A stretch of 64,000 nt of DNA, taken from Metallosphaera hakonensis JCM 8857 = DSM 7519 (lineage in GTDB: Archaea; Thermoproteota; Thermoprotei_A; Sulfolobales; Sulfolobaceae). The stretch's first letter is position 1. Every line of letters starts with the position of its first letter. This document shows, piece by piece, positions 1 to 8,927 of the stretch. The position numbers and the translations under genes are program-made. The DNA is taken from the NCBI RefSeq assembly GCF_003201675.2, contig NZ_CP029287.2, positions 806,001-870,000 of the forward strand, in the 5' to 3' direction. The notes below the pieces were generated by a model. It was not told where the DNA came from and made no database searches. It saw only the letters and a program-made list of their open reading frames with translations.

Positions 1-285
1 GGAAGTGAAGGGAATAGTATAGGGTAACATGGTAAGTAGGGACAACAACCTTGATCCTCTCTTCACTAGATCCACTGTTATTGCCAATATGGTTCCGATT
101 ATTGCGGAAAATAGGGCAGTACAGAAGGAGAATATCAACGTGTTAACAACTATCTCCCCAACGGGGACAAGATCGAAAATTGAGAACGCAGATCTCAGAT
201 TCACACCCAGTAAAACGAAGGCACCCAGAAATGGGATTATTCCGAACACGGAAACGTAAACAAGGTAAGGATAGCTATACCTCAT
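1..285 (-). CDS. ABC sugar-type transporter permease, 5' part only (runs off the window)
   Basis: Only the first 95 codons lie in the window; the gene continues beyond position 1. The visible part has a hydrophobic segment at about residues 7-28 and a second at about 46-70, the usual beginning of a MalF/UgpA-type inner membrane subunit. I chose the ATG at 285-283 because the original stop codon of the upstream ATPase (TGA, 284-282) overlaps it in the classical ATGA arrangement once the intervening IS element is removed in thought. The pair was therefore translationally coupled before the IS arrived. With the 1174 bp element now between them, this permease may depend on read-through or a new promoter. 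Family assignment rests on context plus membrane pattern; substrate is not known. Confidence 0.75.
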   Translation of the reverse strand, partial: MRYSYPYLVYVSVFGIIPFLGAFVLLGVNLRSAFSIFDLVPVGEIVVNTLIFSFCTALFSAIIGTILAITVDLVKRGSRLLSLLTMLPYTIPFTS

Positions 286-346
286 GGGTTCCACGGTCCT
301 GAGAACTTTCTGAACTTGAGTTTAACTTCTTCTCCAACCCTAAGTC

Positions 347-1520
347 GGGAGTGTTCTCATGCAGTCATCTTATTCGATAACTACCTGTAAAATTATATCA
401 GATGTTCTCTAATATGCTGTACTCCCCTCAAATAGGCCAGGTTCAAGGGAGTCTCCTCGTCCGAGAAAACATGCGGGTTCATGACGTTCAACAGGGCCAG
501 GCTGTAGTCCGTCATCCCTCTGCTCCTGTTGACGGCCTTCGTGTCCCTGGCTAGCCGAGCTAAGTGCGACCTACAGAACGAGTTGTAACTCTCCGCGGTG
601 TGGGTGTACTTCTTGCCCACGACGTGGTGATCTAGGACTTGATAGATTGAGTAGGCGTCGGTGTAGTGGACCTCGCACTTGGGAAGAGAACTCCAGAGGA
701 AGCGGAAGGTGTTGTAGTCCCTGTCGCCGGTGACGAAGAAGGGAACTCCGTCGACCAGGGCGTTCCAGATCCAGAGGTTCTGTCGTCTAGGACCGCGTCT
801 CACGTGTACGTAAGTCCAGCTCTCGTCTAGAACCGCGAACTTCGCCCTGAAGGCCTTCAATTGGGCTTGCAGGATCAACAGGTTAACGTAGGCCTTCAAG
901 CCGGCCCTCTTCACTAAGCTGTAGACCGTGGTCAAGGGCCTTCCCTCAACCTTGGATATTCCCCTCAAGCTCATCCTGTTGGTGTACTCCTTCAAGATTC
1001 TCTCCCTCTGCTCCCTGCTCATCCTGTGACTCGCAGTTCCGTAAAAGGTCCTCCCGCAGACCTTACACCTGTACTTGCTCTTCCCTCTTGACGAACCGTT
1101 CCTGACCACGCGGTCCGAGTTGCAGGACGGACATCTCGGCCTCGCGTCCTTCCTCCTCTTGATCCCGAGTTTCTTGATGTAATAATACAAAGTGGAGGGC
1201 GGTATCTTGAGCTTGGTGACCTGCACTCCCATCACGTAAGCCGCGAGGGCGAAGGCGATTTCCTCTGGTCTGTGCTTTCGGGGCTTAAGGTTTAAATTTC
1301 TTAGAACGAGAAGTATAAGTTGTGCGAGGGCTACGAGGTTCATGGCATACACCTAAAGAACCTCGAGGTCCTCGCACATAAGTCTTTTCGATCCCACGCG
1401 TCCTCAAGTATTCAAGTCCACTCGTTGTAAGGACCACAAAAGCCCTTGAAGAGATTTCTGCCTCGCATTAATATTTTTACAGGTACTTATCGAATAAGAT
1501 GACTGCATGAGAACACTCCC
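347..1520 (-). mobile_element. Complete IS1-family insertion sequence (1174 bp, ISC1173-like)
   Basis: Imperfect terminal inverted repeats of about 40 bp (347-388 and 1478-1520, both beginning GGGAGTGTTCTCATGCAGTC when read inward) bound one transposase gene. The element is flanked by a perfect 9 bp direct repeat CCCTAAGTC at 338-346 and 1521-1529, the target duplication expected for IS1. Ends are therefore fixed by sequence. Length agrees with the ~1.17 kb IS1-family elements of Sulfolobus. The insertion lies at the 3' end of an ABC ATPase gene and separates it from the permease gene. The intact target duplication and open transposase frame suggest a recent insertion. Confidence 0.93.
393..1352 (-). 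CDS. IS1-family transposase
   Basis: 319-residue protein, longer than bacterial InsAB' because of an N-terminal extension. Order: helix-turn-helix-like N-terminus (about 25-65), a zinc ribbon with C74, C77, C96 and C99, a second DNA-binding helical stretch (110-155), then the DDE nuclease. The catalytic triad is visible as D176 (in VLDESW), D232 (in YTDAYS) and E254 (in AESYNS); the segment around KKYTHTAESYNSFCRSHLAR matches the InsB end that reads [20 protein letters not shown]. It is a single open frame, unlike the programmed frameshift in bacterial IS1. It lies wholly within the inverted repeats 347-1520 and looks intact and possibly active. Confidence 0.92.
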   Translation of the reverse strand: MYAMNLVALAQLILLVLRNLNLKPRKHRPEEIAFALAAYVMGVQVTKLKIPPSTLYYYIKKLGIKRRKDARPRCPSCNSDRVVRNGSSRGKSKYRCKVCGRTFYGTASHRMSREQRERILKEYTNRMSLRGISKVEGRPLTTVYSLVKRAGLKAYVNLLILQAQLKAFRAKFAVLDESWTYVHVRRGPRRQNLWIWNALVDGVPFFVTGDRDYNTFRFLWSSLPKCEVHYTDAYSIYQVLDHHVVGKKYTHTAESYNSFCRSHLARLARDTKAVNRSRGMTDYSLALLNVMNPHVFSDEETPLNLAYLRGVQHIREHLI

Positions 1521-2418
1521 CCCTAAGTCTGTAGGGATAAAATGCCCTGACCTCTTCTTCTCCTAAGGAAATATAGACCAAGTATCTATCACCTAAAAAT
1601 TCCACATCGCTAACTCTTCCCTTCACGTTGCCTTCCCCAATTTCCACGTCCTCAGGTCTTACACCAATCTTCCCCGTCAAATCAAGCAAGCTCCCATCAA
1701 TTAAGGACATGGGAGGGTTTCCAAAGAAAGTGGCGACGAATCTATCCTTGACATTTGAGTATATTTCCTCAGGAGTTCCGGTTTGGATCACCTTGCCAGT
1801 GTTCATTATTGCTATCCTGTCTGCCAACGCCATCGCCTCCACCTGATCGTGGGTAACATAGAGCGTTGTTATGTTGTTCTCCCTCTGTATATCCCTTATT
1901 AATTTCCTAGCAGAGACCCTTTGGATAGCGTCCAGATTAGACAGCGGCTCGTCCATAAGGAACACGCTTGGCTTCTTCATCAGTGCCCTGGCTAGAGCGA
2001 CCCTTTGTTGTTGCCCTCCAGATAGCTCGGAGGGGTACCTCGAAAGCATATCCCCGATTTTCAAGTTTGAAGCCAACTCTCCTGCCAATTTAACTGCCTC
2101 CTCTCTATTCATCTTCCCTTCCACTGGCATTATCAAGTTTTCAAGAACAGTCTTGTGAGGATAAAGGGCGTAATTTTGAAAAACCATGGCTAGGTCTCTT
2201 CTGTGGGGCGGTTCCTCTGTAACATCTTTTCCGTCAATTAAGATTCTGCCCGAATCTATCCTCTCAAGTCCTGCTACGGTCCTGAGTAGAGTAGTTTTAC
2301 CAGACCCGGAAGGTCCTAAAATTACAAAAAATTCTCCTTTTTTTATTTCAAGGTTTATGCTGTCTAGGGCCTTTATACCTCGATAACTTTTGCTTATTGA
2401 CTTGAGCTCAATGCTCAA
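1477..2418 (-). CDS. ABC transporter ATPase (MalK/UgpC type) with IS-derived C-terminus
   Basis: Nucleotide-binding subunit of a carbohydrate-type importer. Seen: Walker A GPSGSGKTT, signature LSGGQQQR, Walker B FLMDEPLSNLD, switch His in YVTHDQ, then a TOBE-like regulatory domain after about residue 225. I prefer the TTG at 2418-2416, 2 bases after the stop of the upstream binding-protein gene; a longer frame opens at 2457 but overlaps that gene. The last 14 codons (from GEC to the stop at 1477) come from the terminal repeat of the IS1-family element. Joining across the 9 bp duplication gives the native end: LRVGEEVKLKFRKFSGPWNP then TGA, overlapping the permease ATG. The ATPase core is intact, so the altered tail may be tolerated, but the TOBE fold loses its last strand. 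Confidence 0.92.
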   Translation of the reverse strand: MSIELKSISKSYRGIKALDSINLEIKKGEFFVILGPSGSGKTTLLRTVAGLERIDSGRILIDGKDVTEEPPHRRDLAMVFQNYALYPHKTVLENLIMPVEGKMNREEAVKLAGELASNLKIGDMLSRYPSELSGGQQQRVALARALMKKPSVFLMDEPLSNLDAIQRVSARKLIRDIQRENNITTLYVTHDQVEAMALADRIAIMNTGKVIQTGTPEEIYSNVKDRFVATFFGNPPMSLIDGSLLDLTGKIGVRPEDVEIGEGNVKGRVSDVEFLGDRYLVYISLGEEEVRAFYPYRLRGECSHAVILFDKYL

Positions 2419-2420
2419 GT

Positions 2421-3875
2421 TTAGGCACCGTAGTAGCTTTCTACTGCAGTTGCCCACTGTTGTGCCGCTGTCTGGAGAACTTGGCTGGGACTCATTGAGG
2501 GGTTAGTGAGATAGGCGTAAACCTGGTTATTGAAGTCGGTGATAAGGGAAATATACGTTGGCGGTATATTGGGTGGGTTAGCCCAGGCATTGAGGGCTGC
2601 ATGATATGTGGCGTTCAGCCATTCCCTTTGATAAGTGGGGATAGAGTTATTTTGAATTAATGCCTGGAATGCCTGTTCGCTGACCGGGAACTTACCGAAC
2701 TTAAGGAACGCGAGCTCCTGAACTTGAGGAGACACTAAGAATTGAAGGAATTCTTCGGCCAACTGTTGATGAGTGGAGTACTTGCTTACACCCAAAAGAT
2801 CTGTTCCTGTCTCAGCGTAACCTCCCGGAAGAGGGGCGAGATACGTGTCCTGGGCTACGCTAGAGTTTAGATAGGAAAGTTGGCTTGTGAAAAGGAAAGC
2901 TCCTGCTGCCTGAGGCATTAACTCGGGCAAGTTATCGTAGCTTATCTGCAGTTGAGAGGGATTCGGATCATACCTCACCAGTTGCGCATAGGTCTGTAGG
3001 GCTTCCACACCAGATGTGGAGTTAAATGAAGGTACGGGGAATTTCATACCCGATGGAATATATCCTGTAAACATTATGTTGAAGCCAGGGATTCCAGTTG
3101 AATTGTTGGAAAGGGATGCATTTCTGATATAATACCATCCATATACTGCCGGAAACGCGTCAATGATACCGTGTTGTACGTGATCGTCAATGAGAAATCC
3201 GTACTGGGTTAGGTTATGAGATGTGACGAACTGATCGGCCCATATTACCTCAGTCCAGTTTCGCCAATCACTTGGATTAAATGGGACGTGATACTCACTA
3301 TAGAACTCGTTTGCTAAGGTCTGATTCTCGAATATTGATGCCCTATAGGCCATGAGGTAGACCGCAGTTTCATAGGAAACTCCAACGATCTCTTTTTGTC
3401 CAGTGGTTACGTTGTAAATAACACCTCCAAAGTCCTCCTGAGCGCTTATTACTTGTGATAAGTTGAGGTTTAAGGGAGCTAGGTAAGGCGAGACCCTCTG
3501 CGCCGATGTAGAGGTGAAACCAATTATATCGTATTGAGATGAGTGGTCCGTAAGTGCAGTCAACTCCTTGTCGATATAATCACTAAAGGGGAATTGAATT
3601 ACCTGAACTTCGACATTGGGATGCTCCTGATGGAAAAGATTACCAGCGTACTGTATGAAGTTTGCGGACTCTCCAGAAAAGGTGACGACGGTCAAGGTGA
3701 CGTTAGTTAAGGGGGGAGGAGATGTTACTGGGGAGGTTGTGTTAGTCGACGTGGTAACATTTGTTGTAGATGGGACGTGAGTTGGTTTAGAAGTAAGCTC
3801 AATTACCGCTATGGCAGCTATTATTACCACAACCACTATCACTCCAGCTACAACTTTACCTGAGACACCTTTCAT
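2421..3875 (-). CDS. ABC transporter extracellular solute-binding protein (family 1, sugar type)
   Basis: 484 residues. N-terminal membrane segment at about 8-28 (hydrophobic VVAGVIVVVVIIAAIAV) followed by a Ser/Thr/Pro-rich linker (30-58) and a periplasmic-binding domain of type II with typical phrases such as LVSPQVQELAFLKFGKFPVS near the C-terminus. The Thr-rich linker and many N-x-S/T sequons suit a glycosylated, membrane-anchored binding protein on the archaeal cell surface. It is the first gene of the operon with the ATPase (2 bases downstream) and permease. A TATA box at 3898-3905 sits 22-26 bases before the ATG, so the mRNA is probably leaderless. Substrate unknown; family 1 proteins bind sugars, sugar polymers or glycerol phosphate. 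Confidence 0.9.
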   Translation of the reverse strand: MKGVSGKVVAGVIVVVVIIAAIAVIELTSKPTHVPSTTNVTTSTNTTSPVTSPPPLTNVTLTVVTFSGESANFIQYAGNLFHQEHPNVEVQVIQFPFSDYIDKELTALTDHSSQYDIIGFTSTSAQRVSPYLAPLNLNLSQVISAQEDFGGVIYNVTTGQKEIVGVSYETAVYLMAYRASIFENQTLANEFYSEYHVPFNPSDWRNWTEVIWADQFVTSHNLTQYGFLIDDHVQHGIIDAFPAVYGWYYIRNASLSNNSTGIPGFNIMFTGYIPSGMKFPVPSFNSTSGVEALQTYAQLVRYDPNPSQLQISYDNLPELMPQAAGAFLFTSQLSYLNSSVAQDTYLAPLPGGYAETGTDLLGVSKYSTHQQLAEEFLQFLVSPQVQELAFLKFGKFPVSEQAFQALIQNNSIPTYQREWLNATYHAALNAWANPPNIPPTYISLITDFNNQVYAYLTNPSMSPSQVLQTAAQQWATAVESYYGA

Positions 3876-3897
3876 ACGCTCATATGAAATTACAGGA

Positions 3898-3905
3898 ATA
3901 TAAAC
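3898..3905 (-). promoter_or_regulatory. TATA box for the sugar ABC operon
   Basis: GTTTATAT read on the minus strand, centred about 26 bases before the ATG at 3875; leaderless start geometry. Confidence 0.6.
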
Positions 3906-4352
3906 TTAGTATTTTCCGTAACATGACGATGTAGAGAGGTTCTAATCTCAAACCAACTTGTTCTAAGATTTAAAGATATATGTAAATCGCCTAGGAGGAA
4001 CGAAGGAATCTTCCCCTCTATAGATGCATAGAAAACCTGATTTAAGGGTCCAATATTAAAGCTATATCCATTAAACTCTGAAATTGAAGTCTATAACAAG
4101 ATAGTTTTCCTATGGAGTAGATCGTTACCATGCATGTATACTATCTTTCTCGTGAAGTTATACTTAGTCATAGTCTAAAGCGCAATGTAGCATCCAAGGT
4201 CACTCGATATATCAGAGAGGGTCATCTGCTCTTTAAAGTCTCAGGAAGTATAATACCATGTATTTATTGAAAATCTTGTAAGAGCTTGCAAATTCTTCTA
4301 TTAAAACTAATGTTCAGTTATCCATGCTAATAGCGTAATTTGGGAAAAAATA
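3906..4352. other. Intergenic region between divergent genes, no gene seen
   Basis: About 450 AT-rich bases between the binding-protein promoter and the next promoter. Stops interrupt all frames; I found no repeat of families A or B and no RNA gene. Confidence 0.6.
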
Positions 4353-4362
4353 TTTTTATAAT
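4353..4362 (+). promoter_or_regulatory. TATA box
   Basis: TTTTTATAAT preceded by an A-run (BRE-like), centred 24-25 bases before the ATG at 4381; leaderless geometry that also supports that start. Confidence 0.6.
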
Positions 4363-4380
4363 TAGTGATAATCTAGAGAC

Positions 4381-4752
4381 ATGAATAACGTATCTGCAAT
4401 GAACAAGTCATTGCGGTTAGTAGGGGGAATTCTGATGATCTTGTGGTCAGGTATTCATCTTTTTCTAGCTAAAGAATTGCTGAAGGTTCTCCCCGTAGTC
4501 GGAGAGTTCTTTGTGATAGATGCTGTACTAGTTATAATTGGTGCTCTCGTGATGTTCATGGGCTTTAGACTTCTTTACATTCCTGTTTTAGTTCTAAATT
4601 GGGCCAATTACCTCCTTTTGGCTGAGTCAAGGATATTCCCAGCTCCGGTTCTAGGATTCCCATTGCCTGCAATAAATAGCTTCGTTGTGGGAACTTTCTT
4701 TCTAGATATTATCATTATTGCCGTGAATACTGTTGTATTTGTTACCAAGTGA
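4381..4752 (+). CDS. Small membrane protein of unknown function
   Basis: 123 residues with four hydrophobic segments (about 10-30, 37-62, 63-80 and 98-120), little between them and a short charged N-terminus. No motif that I recognise. The promoter directly upstream and the clean start argue that it is a real gene. It stands alone, followed 170 bases later by an MFS gene with its own promoter. Function cannot be inferred. Confidence 0.75.
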   Translation: MNNVSAMNKSLRLVGGILMILWSGIHLFLAKELLKVLPVVGEFFVIDAVLVIIGALVMFMGFRLLYIPVLVLNWANYLLLAESRIFPAPVLGFPLPAINSFVVGTFFLDIIIIAVNTVVFVTK

Positions 4753-4854
4753 AAGGAGTCTCTATGATACTCTCTTATTTGGGTAATATGGGGTTGAGAA
4801 CTATTTAGCCACACTGTGGAGCGTCGTGTATGATAAACCTAATAAGCGATAAAC

Positions 4855-4880
4855 ATAATTTTATTTTCTTTTTCATTCCA
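4855..4880 (+). terminator. T-rich tract, possible terminator
   Basis: Several T runs about 110 bases after the stop of the small membrane protein gene; archaeal termination commonly occurs at such tracts. It could equally be part of the following promoter region. Confidence 0.35.
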
Positions 4881-4895
4881 CAATTTTGAAATTAA

Positions 4896-4905
4896 CTTTT
4901 TAAAT
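4896..4905 (+). promoter_or_regulatory. TATA box for MFS gene
   Basis: CTTTTTAAAT, centred 26 bases before the ATG at 4927; leaderless geometry. Confidence 0.6.
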
Positions 4906-4926
4906 TATAATGACTTTTCGTCAGAC

Positions 4927-6114
4927 ATGAGATCCAATTATATTGGAGCTTATCTCTCTTGGGTAATGGACTCCTACGATCTAGGAGCTGTAGTGATTAC
5001 GGCAACAATTCTGGAAAAGGTGTTCTACCCTACGCTGGGTCTATTAGGGGCTGTCTTACCTATTATTTTCACGGTGATCTCCAGACCGCTCGGCGGATTT
5101 CTTTTCGGGTTCTTTGCTGACTTAAAGGGCAGGAAGAAGGCTTTAGTGATAACTGTACTGGGTTATTCCTTATCCATTGGTCTTACGGGGCTTATCCCCC
5201 CATACGCTCAAATCGGAGTTTTAGCACCCTTAATAGTATCTTCGCTGAGAATAGTTCAAGGAATATTCATTGGCGGTGACGTATCCAGTTCCTTTACTCT
5301 TGCCATGGAGAGCGTATCCAAGTGGAGAGGGTTTTTGTCCGGAGTGATGCAATCTGGAACCCTCTTAGGTTTTGTGTTGGTTGATTTGTTATTCACCTCT
5401 CTTGCAAGAACACCAGGATTCTTCGTCTCTGGGTGGAGATACATCTTCTTCATTGGCGTTATCCCTGCAATATTAGCTCTAGTTATTAGGGTAAAGGTTA
5501 GCGAGCCGAAAATCTACGTTGAAGCGGAAAAGGGAAATCCCACTAGGGGGTTATCCCCACTATGGCAAACAATCTTGGTCATGATAGGTTTCTGGGTCAT
5601 GATCTATGCCGGACCTCAGTTCATTCCTGTTTACTTGGGGCAAGTTCTTCATCTCTCTCCTCAAACATACGGCTTCCTAGCTTTAATTATGAACGTCATA
5701 GGCATCCCTGCGATGATGATATCCGGCCTTCTATCGGACTTTTTGGGTCGGAAAACCATGGGTCTGGCAGGAGTTGTCATTGGTCTCATTACGGCCACTT
5801 GGTTCTACCTAGCAGGTTCGCCCACTATTGCCTCGTTGTCCGTTTTCGGATTTGGAATGAATCTGGCCTCAGCAATATCGCCCTCATATCTTGCTGAGAG
5901 GTTCAAGACGTTCAGTAGAGCCACAGGAGTTGGGTTCTCTTATAATGGGGCATTTATTGTAGCAGGATTTACTCAACTCTTCATATCTCAGCTCTCAGCT
6001 TTAACTTCGGTTTCTCATTCAGCAGTTATAATTCTTGGCATTGGAGCAGTGCTTGCGGGAGTTGGATTAGCAGTCGGACCTGAAACCCTAAAGGTCTCAG
6101 CTTTAAGCTCATAG
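4927..6114 (+). CDS. MFS transporter, metabolite:H+ symporter (MHS)-like
   Basis: 395 residues and about 12 membrane segments. The loop 2-3 motif reads [19 protein letters not shown], the form found in the MHS branch (citrate, alpha-ketoglutarate, proline/betaine symporters), and the equivalent in the second half is [11 protein letters not shown]. The N-terminal WVMDSYDL is also typical. It would act as a proton-coupled organic-acid or metabolite carrier in the cytoplasmic membrane. Single gene with its own leaderless promoter. Substrate unknown. Confidence 0.85.
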   Translation: MRSNYIGAYLSWVMDSYDLGAVVITATILEKVFYPTLGLLGAVLPIIFTVISRPLGGFLFGFFADLKGRKKALVITVLGYSLSIGLTGLIPPYAQIGVLAPLIVSSLRIVQGIFIGGDVSSSFTLAMESVSKWRGFLSGVMQSGTLLGFVLVDLLFTSLARTPGFFVSGWRYIFFIGVIPAILALVIRVKVSEPKIYVEAEKGNPTRGLSPLWQTILVMIGFWVMIYAGPQFIPVYLGQVLHLSPQTYGFLALIMNVIGIPAMMISGLLSDFLGRKTMGLAGVVIGLITATWFYLAGSPTIASLSVFGFGMNLASAISPSYLAERFKTFSRATGVGFSYNGAFIVAGFTQLFISQLSALTSVSHSAVIILGIGAVLAGVGLAVGPETLKVSALSS

Positions 6115-6194
6115 GGATAACAGATAAAATATTAAGAAATATATAATCAAAATAAGGTAGTTTTTCACATAACCTATTTCAAAAGAAAAAATTT

Positions 6195-6578
6195 TCAATA
6201 TCTATATCTTCTTCTCGGTTCGTCTTCTACTACTTTATTCGAGACGTTGTTCTGAGTGTTTACCTCGAATGTTCCTTGAGTTTCCATGAGTTTCCCAGTT
6301 CTACCCAGGGATAACCTCATGGAGCCTCTATGCACTGAGACGAAACCATCTTCGATGGCGAAAACCTTGCCCTGAGACATTTTTGGGATATTAGAATCCC
6401 AAACACTCATGAGGATGGAACCGGTCTCATCTCCAACAAGCACATCCATGACCTGATGTGAAGAACCGTCCTTTCCGACTACGTCTCTCTTTTCTCCGAG
6501 ACTAACTACCTTTACAGTCACGTCTGCCCTTCTTCTGGGCGCTAGATCTTTTACTTTCAACTTTTGTGTACCTGACAA
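6195..6578 (-). CDS. SSB-like single-stranded DNA-binding protein (OB fold)
   Basis: 127 residues. One OB fold (about 8-100) with the crenarchaeal SSB pattern: VTVKVVSLGEKRDV, then MDVLVGDETGSILMSVWD, then a strand with GSMRLSLGRTGKL. The C-terminal tail is short and basic-aromatic (RRRYRY), unlike the long acidic-ended, Gly/Arg-rich tail of Sulfolobus solfataricus SSB (148 aa), so this may be a paralogue rather than the main SSB. The frame opens with TTG at 6578-6576, with a TATA-like CTTTAATAAT at about 6594-6603. Role inferred: binding of single-stranded nucleic acid. Confidence 0.85.
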   Translation of the reverse strand: MSGTQKLKVKDLAPRRRADVTVKVVSLGEKRDVVGKDGSSHQVMDVLVGDETGSILMSVWDSNIPKMSQGKVFAIEDGFVSVHRGSMRLSLGRTGKLMETQGTFEVNTQNNVSNKVVEDEPRRRYRY

Positions 6579-6861
6579 CTAATACGCACAGGCATTATTA
6601 AAGTGAGGGGTCCAAGGGCTTATTATAGAATTGTTTGCCGATTTAGAGTTAATTCTCTTCTTAAGGGCCTAAACTCATGTTTAGTTAGACGAATGAGGGC
6701 AAGCTACAGCCTGAAGGCCCTTCTCATAAATGCCTGGAACTCGTCATTTTAGCTATATCAAAATTGTCTCATATTTGACCTCTAACTGGATCGGACCTTA
6801 AAGAATGAAGTTCTATATCCTAAAAGATTATCAAATTGTAGTCTTACAAGCTAAGGAAAAA
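6579..6861. other. Intergenic region, nothing identified
   Basis: About 280 bases between two minus-strand genes, with the SSB-like gene's promoter at its left end. No open frame of note, no repeat recognised. Confidence 0.5.
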
Positions 6862-7782
6862 TCATGCCTTCAATGCCTGTTCCAACTGCTTAAGGTTCTC
6901 CTTGTAAGCTTCATAGAAGTCTTTCATTGCTGAGTTAAGATGCCATCTGTCCTTCTCATCCAATAGTGATTCTAGGGAAGGTCCTATGCTCGATCCAACC
7001 ACAGTTGGAGCACTCACGTGAATGATTTCCTTCTCATACTCCTTGGGAGTTGCAATACTCATTACCCTGTTCTCACTGAGCGTTATTGATTTGATAATAT
7101 CTGCGATTATGGTTCCTGGGCCCCACGTAGTACCTCCTATTACCCTTATTATCTCCCCAGGGATTTTCTTTACGTAATCACTTACTTCGTCCTTATTGAT
7201 GTTATATTCGTCTACCGGTTTCCCCTTAACTTTTACAGTGCTCCACAGGACAACTGCGTCCTCTCCGTGTTCTCCCCCAACGAAGCCATCCACAGAGGTA
7301 ACAGGAACCTTCAGTTTCTTGGCTATATATGACCTCATTCTCATTGTCTCGACCTGGTCTCCTGCACTTATGGTGAATTGTTTTGAGTACCTCATAAAGA
7401 CAGAGGCCATCATGTCCACAGGATTGGCCACCATGAGATATATGGCTCCAGGGTTCTTGGGGGCGAGTTTCTGGCCTAGATCGATCATTATTTTAGCATT
7501 ATCTACAAAGAGATCTCTCCTGCTCATTCCAGGTTTCCTTGGTTTTCCTGCAGAAATCACGACTAAGTCCATTCCAGAAACGTCATCAAGAGAATTCGTT
7601 CCTAAAACTTCTACCTTTATCCCCTTAGTGGCGAAGGCATGTCTAAGCTCGTGTTCATACTTCTCTGGAAGCTCAGGGATAATATCATAGATTACGGCCT
7701 CGTCCACTGCCCCGCTTACAAGTGCGGAATAAGCTATTGTCTGCCCTATTTTACCTGCACCCACGAAACCTACTTTGGACAT
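6862..7782 (-). CDS. mdh: Malate dehydrogenase (LDH/MDH superfamily)
   Basis: 306 residues. Rossmann motif GAGKIG at 8-13, acidic D33 at the end of beta-2 (NAD preferred), substrate loop [10 protein letters not shown] with R82 in the position that specifies malate over lactate, R88, N120, and the catalytic His at H172 in GEHGED. The usual Asp partner of the catalytic His (in LDxARFR) is here E145 in VETMRMR, with R148 as the substrate arginine. It interconverts malate and oxaloacetate in the cytoplasm, for the citric acid cycle. Monocistronic, start ATG with a TATA box (ACTTATAAT) about 36 bases upstream. Confidence 0.93.
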   Translation of the reverse strand: MSKVGFVGAGKIGQTIAYSALVSGAVDEAVIYDIIPELPEKYEHELRHAFATKGIKVEVLGTNSLDDVSGMDLVVISAGKPRKPGMSRRDLFVDNAKIMIDLGQKLAPKNPGAIYLMVANPVDMMASVFMRYSKQFTISAGDQVETMRMRSYIAKKLKVPVTSVDGFVGGEHGEDAVVLWSTVKVKGKPVDEYNINKDEVSDYVKKIPGEIIRVIGGTTWGPGTIIADIIKSITLSENRVMSIATPKEYEKEIIHVSAPTVVGSSIGPSLESLLDEKDRWHLNSAMKDFYEAYKENLKQLEQALKA

Positions 7783-7984
7783 TTTTGCTCATTATAGATA
7801 TCAAGAACATCATTATAAGTGCTTAGGGTTTCAGTTACGAAAATTTCAGGTTCGATTTGACAAGGATATAGAAGGATTCAATAACTTAGAAAAATGCTAA
7901 TTTTTGAAAATTTCATTGAGAATTATATTTGCTGTCCGCAATAATGACGGGCGATCAGGTCTATTGCATAATACTCGGTTTACG

Positions 7985-8470
7985 TTAGTTTATGGCTTCA
8001 GCCGTTATTGAGGGCGAGATTATTAATGAACCGGAGGAGGTTGAAATATGTGGGAAACTTATTATCACTTGAGCGTTCTCTGTGGGTCCAATTACTAGAT
8101 CCTTATCTGCAACGAAGTGTATTTTAATAACGTTGCTGGGGATCGAGATAGGAGTTCCCAATACTGAGATGGAGGCATTCTTCACGTACAGGAATATTTC
8201 ATTATATTTACCAGCGGGGAGTCTGGAGGAAATAAGCTCCGTGAGGTTCGAGCTCAAGGTATAAATAATAGTCTTATTTGAGACTGTGACCCAAGATCCA
8301 TTGACCTTATGTAGCATGATGGATGTAATTGTCAGGGTGACTTGAAGGCCTGGCGCGTCCTGCGCGTAGACTGTGACAGGGCCGGTATTTAGATAACTAT
8401 ATCCAAAATAGCCTGCAATAATCAGAACTACAATAACCACTCCTATAATCCAAGCTTTCATTTGTATCAT
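7985..8470 (-). CDS. Membrane-anchored DUF4382-like protein
   Basis: 161 residues. N-terminal membrane anchor (about 4-25) and an extracytoplasmic beta-rich domain with the DUF4382 pattern: VYAQDAPGLQVTLTITSIML, a middle LPAGKYNEIFLYVKNAS, and a terminal FPHISTSSGSLIISP. Several N-x-S/T sequons fit surface exposure. Biological role unknown for the family. Alternative start is the ATG three codons later. It stands alone between the mdh gene and a miniature element. Confidence 0.75.
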   Translation of the reverse strand: MIQMKAWIIGVVIVVLIIAGYFGYSYLNTGPVTVYAQDAPGLQVTLTITSIMLHKVNGSWVTVSNKTIIYTLSSNLTELISSRLPAGKYNEIFLYVKNASISVLGTPISIPSNVIKIHFVADKDLVIGPTENAQVIISFPHISTSSGSLIISPSITAEAIN

Positions 8471-8519
8471 GAAATGAATTGTCTAATAAATGTTTATTTA
8501 AGAAATGATACATGGATTT

Positions 8520-8677
8520 GGCGATTCACGGGTCTTTGCGAATTCAGTTTGTTTATCGAATTAGAACGAATTTTATTGAATAATCTCATGGGTTAGTTAG
8601 GAACTCACACTTAACAATTCCCTTTATTTAATCCATCTTTGCTATAATTACAATCTACAATTGATACCAGAATCGCC
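8520..8677 (+). mobile_element. Miniature element, family B, copy 1 (158 bp)
   Basis: Begins GGCGATTCACGGGTC and ends with the inverted complement of that theme (GATACCAGAATCGCC). Aligns through most of its length with 49215-49377, including TTAACAATTCCCTTTATTT. Lies between the DUF4382 gene and the ParA-like gene. The end sequences resemble those of the IS256-family element at 22996-24244. No clear target duplication remains. Confidence 0.75.
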
Positions 8678-8690
8678 TTGTAACCAACTA

Positions 8691-8707
8691 AGTAACTATA
8701 AGTTACT
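8691..8707. promoter_or_regulatory. Palindrome AGTAACT-ATA-AGTTACT
   Basis: Perfect 7+3+7 inverted repeat about 220 bases before the ParA-like gene and just outside a miniature element. Could be an operator or chance in AT-rich DNA. Confidence 0.3.
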
Positions 8708-8895
8708 AAGTGTCATTATAATTAACATCAAAACCTTTAAAGTGTTTTTGATTCATCTTAATTTTAGATATCGTAGTTATTCTAAACTGGTTTCCAGAAA
8801 CTCCCTCATCTATGTCCTATGTATCATATCCAGATCACTTACTACTTTCGAATCTGCGGGATAACATAGAAGATTGGCCCAAATTCTTCTTACAA

Positions 8896-8905
8896 ATATT
8901 TAAAT
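8896..8905 (+). promoter_or_regulatory. TATA box for ParA-like gene
   Basis: ATATTTAAAT centred 27-28 bases before the ATG at 8928, arguing that translation starts there and not at the ATG at 8913. Confidence 0.6.
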
Positions 8906-8927
8906 TTATACCATGTATGATAACCAT

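Noticed and set aside
29-259. Plus-strand 76-codon frame at the left edge
   Set aside because: It is the antisense of the permease, whose membrane pattern and coupled start are convincing.
4015-4060. Similarity to 28590-28630 (CTGATTTAA with flanking bases)
   Set aside because: Only about 25 AT-rich bases alike; cannot be told from chance by eye.
8661-8864. Plus-strand 67-codon frame before the ParA-like gene
   Set aside because: It begins within a miniature element, and composition is that of AT-rich non-coding DNA.
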